Shown piece by piece: positions 50,699 to 58,158 of a stretch of DNA of 64,000 bases (positions within the stretch are counted from its first letter, which is position 1; every line of letters begins with the position of its first letter). Position numbers and translations under genes: made by a program. Source of the DNA: Tenggerimyces flavus (GTDB lineage Bacteria; Actinomycetota; Actinomycetes; Propionibacteriales; Actinopolymorphaceae). Under the pieces are notes generated by a model, which searched no databases, was not told the origin of the DNA, and was given only the letters and a program-made list of their open reading frames with translations. The DNA is taken from the NCBI RefSeq assembly GCF_016907715.1, contig NZ_JAFBCM010000001.1, positions 5,022,001-5,086,000 of the forward strand, given 5' to 3'.

Positions 50699-51172
50699 GT
50701 GTGGCGACCGTCGCCGCTGGTCGGCGCCCTGCTCGGCGATGTGATGCGCTACTCGATCGGGTCGGTGGTCGTGATCACGCTCGGCCTGGTCCTCGGGTTC
50801 CGGCCGGAAGGTGGCGCCGTCGGGGTGGTGCTGTCGGTGGCGCTACTGCTGGTGTTCTCGTTCTGCCTGTCGTGGCTGTGGACGATGCTCAGCCTGATCC
50901 TGCGCACGCCGAACTCGGTGGCGGGAGTCAGCATGATGGTGATGTTCCCGCTGACGTTCGTGAGCAACATCTTCGTGGACCCGACGACGATGCCGGGGTG
51001 GTTGCAGGCGGTCGTCGAGGTCAACCCGATCACCCACCTGGCGACCGTGGTACGCGGCCTGATGCACGGTTCGGTGCCCGCCGGGGAAATCGGCTGGGTG
51101 CTCGTGTCGTCCGTACTTCTCGTCGCGGTCTTCGGTCCCATCACCATGGTCCTCTACCGCAACAAGAAGTAG
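50699..51172 (+). pseudogene. C-terminal half of a DrrB-like ABC-2 permease
   Basis: A 157-aa frame with WRPSPLVGALLGDVMRYSIG, LRTPNSVAGVSMMVMFPLTF and MPGWLQAVVEVNPITHLATV, the C-terminal region of daunorubicin-resistance-type permeases (usually 250-280 aa). The first two or three membrane helices and the partner ATPase gene are absent. A truncated remnant. Confidence 0.75.
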
Positions 51173-51246
51173 GTGAGCTGGGTTTACACCGGTGCTTAGG
51201 TTCCGGGGTCATGCGGGACAACATGGGGACACGACAAGGAGAGACG

Positions 51247-52014
51247 ATGAGCGAGTTGACCACCACGCAGCCGGCCGGCACACCGACCTGGATCGACCTG
51301 GGCATCCCGGATCTCGACCGCGCGATGACCTTCTACGGCGCGTTGTTCGGTTGGGAGTTCGATGTGGGACCGGCGGAGTACGGCCACTACACCCAGTGCT
51401 TGCTACGGGGCAGACCCGTCGCGGCCATCAGGCCGAACCCCGATCCCGACGCCACGGAATTCTGGTGGAACGTCTACTTCGCGACGGATGACTGTGACGC
51501 CGCGGCCGCCCGAGCGCGGAACGCGGGCGGCTCGATCATCACCGGCCCGATGGACGTGCTGGACCAGGGCCGGACGGCGATCATCAAGGACACCACCGGT
51601 GCGCAGTGTGGACTGTGGCAGGCCGGTGCCCACATCGGCTGCGAGATCGTCAACGAGCCGAACGCCCTGCTCCGCAACGACCTGGTCACCGCGGAATCCG
51701 GGCCCGCGCGCGACTTCTACGTCGCGGTCTTCGGCTACACGTTGGATGCCAACCCGGACATGCCCGAGCTCGACTTCACGTTCCTGCGCAGACCGGATGG
51801 CCACGAGATCGGCGGCATCGTCGGTGACCCAAAGGCCACGAAGTCCCGTTGGGGGACCTTGTTCCAGGTGGACGACGCCGATGCGGCGGCGCGACGAGCG
51901 ATCGACGCGGGTGGGACCTCGGCCGAGCCCTACGACACGATCTACGGGCGGGTCGCGAACATCACGGACCCGTTCGGCACGGAGTTCGATGTCGGTGCGG
52001 CGATGACGAGCTGA
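51247..52014 (+). CDS. VOC-family protein, two glyoxalase-like modules
   Basis: A 255-aa protein with two repeated VOC modules: WIDLGIPDLDRAMTFYGALF (about 15-120) and a second one from about 140 (ARDFYVAVFGYTLD) ending FGTEFDVGAAM. Such proteins bind small molecules or metal and include bleomycin-resistance and CFP30B-type proteins. ATG 51247 follows AAGGAGAG. It is intact despite lying among gene fragments. Confidence 0.88.
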   Translation: MSELTTTQPAGTPTWIDLGIPDLDRAMTFYGALFGWEFDVGPAEYGHYTQCLLRGRPVAAIRPNPDPDATEFWWNVYFATDDCDAAAARARNAGGSIITGPMDVLDQGRTAIIKDTTGAQCGLWQAGAHIGCEIVNEPNALLRNDLVTAESGPARDFYVAVFGYTLDANPDMPELDFTFLRRPDGHEIGGIVGDPKATKSRWGTLFQVDDADAAARRAIDAGGTSAEPYDTIYGRVANITDPFGTEFDVGAAMTS

Positions 52015-52055
52015 ACCGGCGGCGCCTGGCTCGTCTGCACCTGGTGACACGATCC

Positions 52056-52161
52056 TTACCAGCGCCCCCACTCGCCGTTGGGCTCGACGCCGCTGAACGG
52101 GCGGCCGGAGTCGGGTGGGGCGTCGATGAAGAGCGTGACCCACTTGCCGGTCCGCTTCTTG
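52056..52161 (-). pseudogene. Fragment of an I36 inhibitor gene
   Basis: Positions 52067-52161 copy 46956-47050 of the I36 gene at about 93 of 95 bases. The frame reads RTGKWVTLFIDAPPDSGRP and ends EPNGEWGRW-stop; signal peptide and the first half are missing. The right border falls directly before the phosphotransferase start. A recent partial duplication. Confidence 0.88.
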
Positions 52162-52181
52162 GTTGCCTTAGCGTCGGGCGG

Positions 52182-53162
52182 GTGGAGCTGCCGCGGTTCG
52201 GATCCGATGAGGAGTACGCGGCGGGGCGGAACCATCCGACGTTGTGGCTCCCGGTCTTCCGCCGCGCGCTTCGGGCAGCGGGCTTGTCGCCCGACGGGCC
52301 TCTCGAACTGCTCGCACCCTCGCAGTACCCGACGGCGGCGGCGCGTGACCACGGTCTCGTGGCCACGGTTTACCCCTCGCACTGGGGCGGGTTCGATGCG
52401 TACCGGTTGGAGCTCGACGCGCACGCCTTGCTCGAGCCGACAAGCTTGCCGATCCCGCGTCTGGTGGCGCACGGAACGCTGCTCGCCAGCACGTCCGATC
52501 ACCCGTGGCCGTGGCTGATCGAGACCGAGGTCGTCGGCAGACCGTGGTCGGAGGTCGTGCCGACCTTGCCGCCGTCCGTTCAGCTCCGGAGCGCGGCCGA
52601 GCTGGGGGCGACTCTCCAGCGGTGGCACTCCGTTCCGCACGATCATGGACAGATCGTGAACGCTCGTTGGGATAACTTCCTGCGCCTGGTCACCGAGGAG
52701 CGCGACACCCTGGGCGCGGACGACGACCGGCTCGCGCTTCTAGGTCCCGTTCCCGAAGGCGCCCTGCACGCCTTGGCCGCGTCAACCTTGAGCGAGGTCG
52801 ACACAACTCGGTCGACGAGCCTGCTACACAGCGACGTCCACGGCGGGAACGTGCTGCTGGATCCAGGGACCGGTGCCTTGGTCGGCATCATCGACTTCAA
52901 CGAGGTCCAGGCAGGGCATGCGTGGTACGACCTCGCCGATGCCTGCTTCCGTCTCCTGCATGGCGATCCCCACCTGGTGCCGGCATTCCTCAACGGGTAC
53001 GGGCTTTCCGAGGCCGACCTGGCCGACGGTGCGGCACTGCGGCTGCTCGGGTGGGGTCTGCTCCACGACTTCGACGTCCTCACTCCGGCAGCCGAGGCGC
53101 GCCGCCCGACACAGACTTCGGTGGCCGCCCTCGCCCTGCACCTCACCGGGCTCGGCGATTGA
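52182..53162 (+). CDS. Aminoglycoside phosphotransferase (APH)-like protein
   Basis: A 326-aa kinase-fold protein. LLHSDVHGGNVLLD (catalytic loop HxDxxxxN) and GIIDFNEVQAGHAWYDLAD (metal-binding Asp) are diagnostic; the opening LPRFGSDEEYAAGRNHPTLW fits the family, so the N-terminus is complete. GTG 52182 lies 7 nt after TAGCGT (52169-52174), suggesting a leaderless mRNA whose promoter overlaps the I36 fragment. Substrate could be an antibiotic, a sugar or another metabolite. Confidence 0.85.
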   Translation: MELPRFGSDEEYAAGRNHPTLWLPVFRRALRAAGLSPDGPLELLAPSQYPTAAARDHGLVATVYPSHWGGFDAYRLELDAHALLEPTSLPIPRLVAHGTLLASTSDHPWPWLIETEVVGRPWSEVVPTLPPSVQLRSAAELGATLQRWHSVPHDHGQIVNARWDNFLRLVTEERDTLGADDDRLALLGPVPEGALHALAASTLSEVDTTRSTSLLHSDVHGGNVLLDPGTGALVGIIDFNEVQAGHAWYDLADACFRLLHGDPHLVPAFLNGYGLSEADLADGAALRLLGWGLLHDFDVLTPAAEARRPTQTSVAALALHLTGLGD

Positions 53163-53174
53163 GGTCGCGCCGCG

Positions 53175-53708
53175 CTATTTGCCTTGTGTGGTGGGGAACA
53201 TGATCGGGCTGAGCAGGTGTCGGGTGCGTCCGTCGGTGGGGGAGTTGCCCAGTCGCGGCACGATGGCGGCGCGGAGGTCGTCGATCAGTGCTGCGCGTTC
53301 GTCGGGGGTGAGCCACAGGGCGTGCTGGCGGTAGCCGACCTCGTCGCGTACGGGATCGGAAGCGTCGACGTCGAGGTACGCGTTGTACTCCGCCGTGAGA
53401 ATCGCCATCGCCAGGGCGAAGATGCGCCGGTGCTCGTCCTTGTCGACCGACGCCACCTGCTCGGCGTCGATCACCGCCTGTTCGCGCCGCAGTTGGTAGC
53501 TGCGCTCGACCGCGCCGCGCACGCGGTGCTCGGAGGACACCTCGAGCACGCCGCCGTCGGCGAGTAGCGCGACGTGCCGGTACACGGTCGCCTTCGACAC
53601 GTCCGGCAGCCGCGCGCACAGCTGGGCGGTGGTCAAGGCCTGGCCGCCCGACATCGCGTGCACGATCCGCAGCCGGACCGGGTGAACGAGCAGGTCAGCG
53701 GTGTCCAT
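53175..53708 (-). CDS. ArsR-type winged-helix regulator
   Basis: A 177-aa regulator: VHPVRLRIVHAMSGGQALTTAQLCARLPDVSKATVYRHVALLADGGVLEV is an ArsR/YdhM-like winged helix (about 8-60), followed by a helical C-terminal domain. It diverges from a damaged hydrolase gene with a perfect 9-bp palindrome at 53735-53754 between them, its probable operator. Confidence 0.85.
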   Translation of the reverse strand: MDTADLLVHPVRLRIVHAMSGGQALTTAQLCARLPDVSKATVYRHVALLADGGVLEVSSEHRVRGAVERSYQLRREQAVIDAEQVASVDKDEHRRIFALAMAILTAEYNAYLDVDASDPVRDEVGYRQHALWLTPDERAALIDDLRAAIVPRLGNSPTDGRTRHLLSPIMFPTTQGK

Positions 53709-53734
53709 GGACCGAACGATCTCACATCTGATAC

Positions 53735-53754
53735 CGTTCTCAAAGTTGAGAACG
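53735..53754. promoter_or_regulatory. Operator-like palindrome between regulator and hydrolase
   Basis: CGTTCTCAA-AG-TTGAGAACG, perfect 9-bp half-sites, centred between the regulator start (53708) and the hydrolase start (53772). Confidence 0.7.
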
Positions 53755-53771
53755 TAACGGGAGGGGCCGGC

Positions 53772-54116
53772 ATGGAGATCGGACAGCGGTACGACACCAA
53801 CGGGCGGCAGCTGTGGCTGCACCGGTCCGGCGCGGGGACGCCGAGCGTGGTGTTCGTACCCGGGGGAGGCCTGGTCGGGCTCGACTTCCTGCAGGTGCAG
53901 GAACGTGCGGCCGAGCGGACGACGAGCGTCATCTACGACCGCGCCGGGACGGGCTGGAGCGACGCGGTGTCGTTGCCACGCTCGGCGGCCGACGTCGCGG
54001 GGGAGTTGCACGCGCTTCTGGCGGCGGCGAACGTGCCAGCGCCGTACGTGCTCGTCGGACTGCACATCGAGCAGCCGGATGCGGTCGTGGAGGCGATCGG
54101 TGATGTGGTGGGGTAG
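53772..54116 (+). pseudogene. Alpha/beta hydrolase with internal deletion
   Basis: A 114-aa frame beginning QLWLHRSGAGTPSVVFVPGG, SVIYDRAGTGWSD and YVLVG, then jumping straight to HIEQPDAVVEAIGDVVG. In intact relatives VLVGHS opens the nucleophile elbow, and the H.I...QPD.VV segment is the C-terminal catalytic-His region. The central half (nucleophile and acid) has been lost in frame. It cannot be a working hydrolase. GGGAGG precedes ATG 53772. Confidence 0.8.
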
Positions 54117-54208
54117 TGACTGTGCTGTCCGCCGACCACATCGCCGCCGACCGGGCGTCGTCCGACCCTGGGAGGGGCCAGCCTGCACTCGTTCAAAGCC
54201 AAGTTGAC

Positions 54209-54222
54209 ATAATGTACATTAT
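54209..54222. promoter_or_regulatory. Perfect 14-bp palindrome beside a TTGACA box
   Basis: ATAATGTACATTAT immediately follows TTGACA (54204-54209). The AT-rich block stands out from its surroundings and looks like a regulator site; the gene it served may have been lost, since the next start (54289) has its own -10 box. Confidence 0.45.
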
Positions 54223-54275
54223 CGGCACTGTCTTGCCAGGCGTAAGAGGAGCGAGCGGGGTCGCGTGCTGGTGGG

Positions 54276-54288
54276 TACGGTGCGGGCT
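54276..54288 (+). promoter_or_regulatory. Leaderless -10 box of AlkZ-like gene 2
   Basis: GGGTACGGT with TACGGT at 54276-54281, exactly 7 nt before ATG 54289; same hexamer and spacing as the AlkZ-like gene at 43765 and soxR. Confidence 0.6.
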
Positions 54289-55410
54289 ATGACGGTGACC
54301 GCACGAGCGCTCAACCGCGCCACGCTCGCGCGGCAGTTGCTGCTGGAGCGCTCCACGTTGCCGGTCGCCGACGCGGTAAGGCAGATCGTCGGCATTCAGG
54401 CTCAACAACCCGCGTCGCCTTATGTCGCGTTGTGGAACCGACTCTCCGGTTTCGATCCCACCGACCTGGACGCCGCGTTCGCCGAGCTGCGGGTGGTCCG
54501 GTCGACGCTGATGCGGATGACGCTGCATGCCGTGCACGCCGACGACTATCCGACGTTCCGCGAGGCCGTCGATCCGGGACTGCGCGCATCGAGGCTGGAC
54601 TCCCGGTACACGATCAGCGGACTGAGTCCCGCGGACGCAGACGCGCTGACGCCCGAGCTGCTGGCGTTCGTTGCCCAGCCGCGCACTGCCGCCGAGTGTG
54701 CGCGATGGCTCGAACGCAGGTTCGAGCGTGAGTTGCACGAGGGTGCGTGGTGGGGTGTGCGCTCGTACGCGCCGATGCTGCGGGCACCGACGGGTGCGCC
54801 GTGGCAGTTCAACGCGAAGGTCTCCTACGTCGCCCCGCCGGCGCGGCCGACCGTCGGCGACGCCGGCGTTTCCGCCGAGTCGCTGAAGGTTCTGCTGCAG
54901 CGTTATCTGGCGGGCTTCGGGCCGGCGTCGATCGCGGACATGGCGCAGTTCACGCTGGTGCCGCGGACGCGGGTGAAGGCCGCGGTGCGGGAGCTCGAGC
55001 TGGAGCCGGTGACCGACGTTCTGTACGACGTACCGGACGCGCCCCGACCGGACGAACGCACGCCCGCGCCGCCGCGGCTGATGGCGATGTGGGACAGCAT
55101 CCTGTTCGCGTACGCGGATCGCAGCCGTGTCATTTCGCCCGAGTACCGCAAGCACGTGACCCGTGTGAACGGTGACACGCTGCCGACGCTGCTGGTCGAC
55201 GGGTACGTGGCCGGCGTCTGGCGCGCGGTCGACGGGGGAATCGAGGCGACGGCGTTCCATCCGTTGCCGGCGAAGGTCTGGAAGGGGCTCGAGACGGAGG
55301 CCGGCGGACTGTTGGCGCTGCTGTCCGAACGAGAGCCGCGCGTGTACAGCTTCTACGAACGCTGGTGGAGCCAACTCCCCCACGCCGAGGTGCGGGTACT
55401 CGGCGGCTAG
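54289..55410 (+). CDS. Winged-helix DNA-binding (AlkZ-like, HTH_42) protein 2
   Basis: A 373-aa protein of the AlkZ/YcaQ-like family. ALNRATLARQLLLERSTLPVADAVRQIVGIQAQQPASPYVALW carries the Gln-x-Gln element (QAQ) where AlkZ has its catalytic QxQ motif. MTLHAVHADDYPTFREAV and RLMAMWDSILFAYADRSRV are also conserved family stretches. Probable DNA glycosylase for bulky or crosslinked lesions, though many members are untested. ATG 54289 is preferred over GTG 54265 because of the leaderless box. Differs from protein 1 (43765), which lacks QxQ. Confidence 0.85.
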   Translation: MTVTARALNRATLARQLLLERSTLPVADAVRQIVGIQAQQPASPYVALWNRLSGFDPTDLDAAFAELRVVRSTLMRMTLHAVHADDYPTFREAVDPGLRASRLDSRYTISGLSPADADALTPELLAFVAQPRTAAECARWLERRFERELHEGAWWGVRSYAPMLRAPTGAPWQFNAKVSYVAPPARPTVGDAGVSAESLKVLLQRYLAGFGPASIADMAQFTLVPRTRVKAAVRELELEPVTDVLYDVPDAPRPDERTPAPPRLMAMWDSILFAYADRSRVISPEYRKHVTRVNGDTLPTLLVDGYVAGVWRAVDGGIEATAFHPLPAKVWKGLETEAGGLLALLSEREPRVYSFYERWWSQLPHAEVRVLGG

Positions 55411-55619
55411 ACGTCCTGCCTGGGCTTGCTGCCTCGGAAGCCTCGGAAGCCGAACGCCGCCAGACCCAGGCCGGCGAGCGCGATGATCGGGCCCAGCACC
55501 GCCCACAGGGTCGAGCCGGTCATCCCACTGCCGCCGAGGACGCCGATGCCTTGGAAGAAGAAGATCGTGCCCATGACGGCTACGAGCAGGCCGACCGCGA
55601 TGAGAACGGGCTTGCGCAT
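55407..55619 (-). CDS. Small two-helix membrane protein
   Basis: A 70-aa protein with two hydrophobic helices (VLIAVGLLVAVMGTIFFFQG and TLWAVLGPIIALAGLGLAAFGF) and a basic tail. Resembles small actinobacterial membrane proteins of unknown function. ATG 55619 follows TTGGAG. It overlaps the AlkZ-like stop convergently by 4 bp. Confidence 0.75.
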   Translation of the reverse strand: MRKPVLIAVGLLVAVMGTIFFFQGIGVLGGSGMTGSTLWAVLGPIIALAGLGLAAFGFRGFRGSKPRQDV

Positions 55620-55667
55620 CGTTGGCTCCAAGGATCAGGTCGACCAGGGACGTGCTCAGGCTACGGC

Positions 55668-56663
55668 CTACTCGGAGAACTCCTTGCGCAGGTGCACGAT
55701 CGTGGTCTCGTAGCGGCCGAACGTGCCGTCCGGCAGTTGCTGGTCCCAACCGCCGGGCTTCCGCGCGTACTCGACGTAGCCGAGGCGTTCGTACAGAGCC
55801 TGCGCACGGGGGTTGTTCGTCTCGGCTCCGATCTCGATGCGGCGCACTCCCCTGGCTCGAATCCGCCGCTCGCACTCCTCGACCAGGGCGGTGCCGATGC
55901 CGCACGAGTGGAGCAGCCCCTCGACGTCGAACATGGTCAAGGTGCCGGCGCCGGGATCCTGCTCGTAGTCGATCACGCCCTTGCCGACGAGTACGCCGGA
56001 CGGCAGGCAGGCCGTCACACACTCCGCGCCGCCGGACGGGACGCGGTCGAGCACCTTGATGACGGCCTCGACATGGCCGGGATACGGTGCCCACGGGCCG
56101 GGCAGGTCGGCCGGTCCCAAGTCGCGGATCGTCAACCCCAGCAGGAGATCCGAGCTCCCGCCAACGTCGCGAGCTGGCACGAGCTGCTTGTTCAGATCGA
56201 CCAGCATGGTCTCGTAGCGGCCGGTGCTGCCATCGGGCAGCTCGTAGTTCCACCCGCCGAGCTTCCGCGCGTACTCGACGTACCCGAGGCGTTCGTACAG
56301 CGCCTGCGCGCGAGGATTGTCCGTCTCGACGCCGATCTCCGCGCGGGACAGTCCCCTGGTCAGGATCCGGCGCTCGCACTCGACGATCAGTGCGGTGCCG
56401 ATGCCACACGACTGCACCAGGCCGTGCACGGAGAACATGATCAACGTTCCCGCGCCCGGGTTCTCGTCGTACCGGAGAGCGCACTTGGCGACCGACCCAC
56501 CAGAGGGGAGACAGACGAGAAGATTCTCCGCCTCGCCGGCGGACGCGAGCTCGAGCATCTCCGCCACGGCCTTCAGATGGCCGGGGTCCCCCGACCACGC
56601 CAGGCCGGGCAGGTCGGCCGGGACCATGTCGCGGATCGTCAACCTCAGCAGGAGATCCGACAT
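55668..56663 (-). CDS. Tandem-duplicated GNAT acetyltransferase
   Basis: A 331-aa protein made of two full GNAT domains in line (about 1-165 and 166-331). Each has the acetyl-CoA loop (SCGIGTALIVECERRI and SCGIGTALVEECERRI) and the PRAQALYERLGYVEYARK motif, identical in both. The internal identity shows duplication of one domain. Both loops look intact, so both halves could be active. ATG 56663 lies 6 nt after TACGTT on the minus strand, suggesting leaderless translation. Substrate unknown. Confidence 0.9.
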   Translation of the reverse strand: MSDLLLRLTIRDMVPADLPGLAWSGDPGHLKAVAEMLELASAGEAENLLVCLPSGGSVAKCALRYDENPGAGTLIMFSVHGLVQSCGIGTALIVECERRILTRGLSRAEIGVETDNPRAQALYERLGYVEYARKLGGWNYELPDGSTGRYETMLVDLNKQLVPARDVGGSSDLLLGLTIRDLGPADLPGPWAPYPGHVEAVIKVLDRVPSGGAECVTACLPSGVLVGKGVIDYEQDPGAGTLTMFDVEGLLHSCGIGTALVEECERRIRARGVRRIEIGAETNNPRAQALYERLGYVEYARKPGGWDQQLPDGTFGRYETTIVHLRKEFSE

Positions 56664-56848
56664 CCCGCGAACGTAGCAACCCGCTCCACCCGCGTCGACC
56701 GAATTCTTCGACCCCACGCATGGCCAAGCTTTCAGGGACCGTTTACCGACATGACTCCTGACGCAACCGTCGCATTAGCCAGTGTCGCGACCATGGAGAA
56801 GTAGCTTTTGCGGACAGATGTGTTCTCTTGCGGGGAAGGCAGGGGCCC

Positions 56849-57271
56849 ATGGCCAGCGGTGAGTACCTGCGGTACGTCGCGCTCGGCGACAGCCAGACCG
56901 AGGGGCTCGGCGACGGGGACGAGATCAGAGGACTGCGTGGCTGGGCGGACCGGCTCGCGGAGCTGGTCGCCGCGTTCAGCCCGGAGTTGTCGTACGCGAA
57001 CCTGGCGGTACGTGGTCGCGTCGCCGCGCAGGTGTTCGAGGAGCAACTCCCGGCGGCGTTGGCGATGCGCCCGGATCTGGCGACGGTGGTGGCGGGTGTC
57101 AACGACCTGTTGCGCCCGCGGTGGGACCTGGACGCGGTGATGCGTCACCTCGAGGCGATCTTCGCCGCGCTCACGGCGCAGGGTGCCCGGGTGGCGACGA
57201 TCGCACACGGCCGTGATCATGTACGTGATCATGAAGGTAACCCGCCGTATACGACCAGTTTGGCTTCATGA
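56849..57271 (+). pseudogene. SGNH/GDSL hydrolase truncated by a family-2 repeat
   Basis: A 140-aa frame with the GDSL block VALGDSQTEGLGDGD (nucleophile Ser) and VAGVNDLLRPRWD (block III GxND). Intact relatives are about 200-260 aa and end with a DxxH block, absent here. From residue about 123 the frame runs through the palindrome at 57213-57287 and stops inside it. The 3' half of the gene is gone. ATG 56849 follows AAGGCAGGGG. Confidence 0.82.
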
Positions 57272-57287
57272 TCACGTACATGATCAC
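57213..57287. repeat. Family-2 palindromic element, copy 3
   Basis: Perfect 24-bp arms (57213-57236, 57264-57287) and a 27-nt spacer resembling that of copy 2. It joins the truncated SGNH gene to the AraC gene; the AraC stop codon (57284-57286) is part of the right arm. Confidence 0.92.
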
Positions 57288-58051
57288 TGGGCTCGGAGGG
57301 CGCGAGGTGAGGTGCCGAGCTCGCGGCGGCAGGTCTTGTTGAACGCCTGCAGGTCGCCGATCCCCACGGCCGTCGCGATCGAGGCGATCGGCAGGGTGGA
57401 CTCACGGAGCAGGTGGCGGGCTCGTTCCATCCGGCGCCGGCGTACGTGCGCCACGATCGTGTCGCCGGTCTCGGCGCGGAACAACCGGGTCAGGTGGTTG
57501 TGCGAGACACCCGCCGCCGCGGCGATGTCGGGGACCGCCAACGGCCCGGCGAGGTGGGACTCGATGTACGCGACCGCCGCCGCTACCGCCGCGTGCGGCC
57601 GCTCGGACCGAGACGGCGCCGCCAGCGACGCCACCCGCCACAGCGCGGCCCAGACATCGGACTCGGTACGGCGCGGGGCGCTCGACCACGCCGCGATCGC
57701 CGACAACAACAGTGCCGACAGTATCGGCGTCTCTGCCCCGGCGTCCTGCATGATCGGCAGCGACCGCGGCTCCCCCGTCCGGCCGAGCCGCAGGTGCGCG
57801 TACAGGTGCTGCGACCGCCCCTGATACCGGTACTGCACCACCGCGCCCGGCGGCACCAGGCTCACGTGACCGGGACGGATCGGGTACGGCGTGCCGTCGA
57901 CGGTCAGCTCCGCCACGTACTGGTAGAGGTGCAGCTGCCACAGGTCCGGCAGCCGGAACACGTCCCGGTCCCGCTTCACCCCGTGCAGCCCGACGCCGAC
58001 GTTCGCGACCTGCGGCGGCCGGTCCAACCGCACGGTTATGGACACCACCAT
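57284..58051 (-). CDS. AraC-family transcriptional regulator
   Basis: A 255-aa regulator: N-terminal cupin-like sensor (YQYVAELTVDGTPYPIRPGHVSLVPPGAVVQYRY) and C-terminal double helix-turn-helix (AVPDIAAAAGVSHNHLTRLFRAETGDTIVAHVRRRRMERA, then IASIATAVGIGDLQAFNKTCRRELG). It diverges from the PhyH dioxygenase gene and probably activates it. Its TGA stop is supplied by the family-2 repeat. Confidence 0.92.
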   Translation of the reverse strand: MVVSITVRLDRPPQVANVGVGLHGVKRDRDVFRLPDLWQLHLYQYVAELTVDGTPYPIRPGHVSLVPPGAVVQYRYQGRSQHLYAHLRLGRTGEPRSLPIMQDAGAETPILSALLLSAIAAWSSAPRRTESDVWAALWRVASLAAPSRSERPHAAVAAAVAYIESHLAGPLAVPDIAAAAGVSHNHLTRLFRAETGDTIVAHVRRRRMERARHLLRESTLPIASIATAVGIGDLQAFNKTCRRELGTSPRALRAQ

Positions 58052-58158
58052 GGTGAAAACGTACCAGTACTGGGTGAATACAACCCACGCGTGAAGGCCC
58101 GAAGCCGCCTAGCGTGAGTGGTATCCGACCACCACGTTGGCCAACACTGGAGCGGCCC

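Noticed and set aside
50701-52014. A 437-aa protein joining the permease remnant to the VOC protein
   Set aside because: The first 180 codons are the wrong phase of the DrrB-like fragment; ATG 51247 with AAGGAGAG is the real VOC start.
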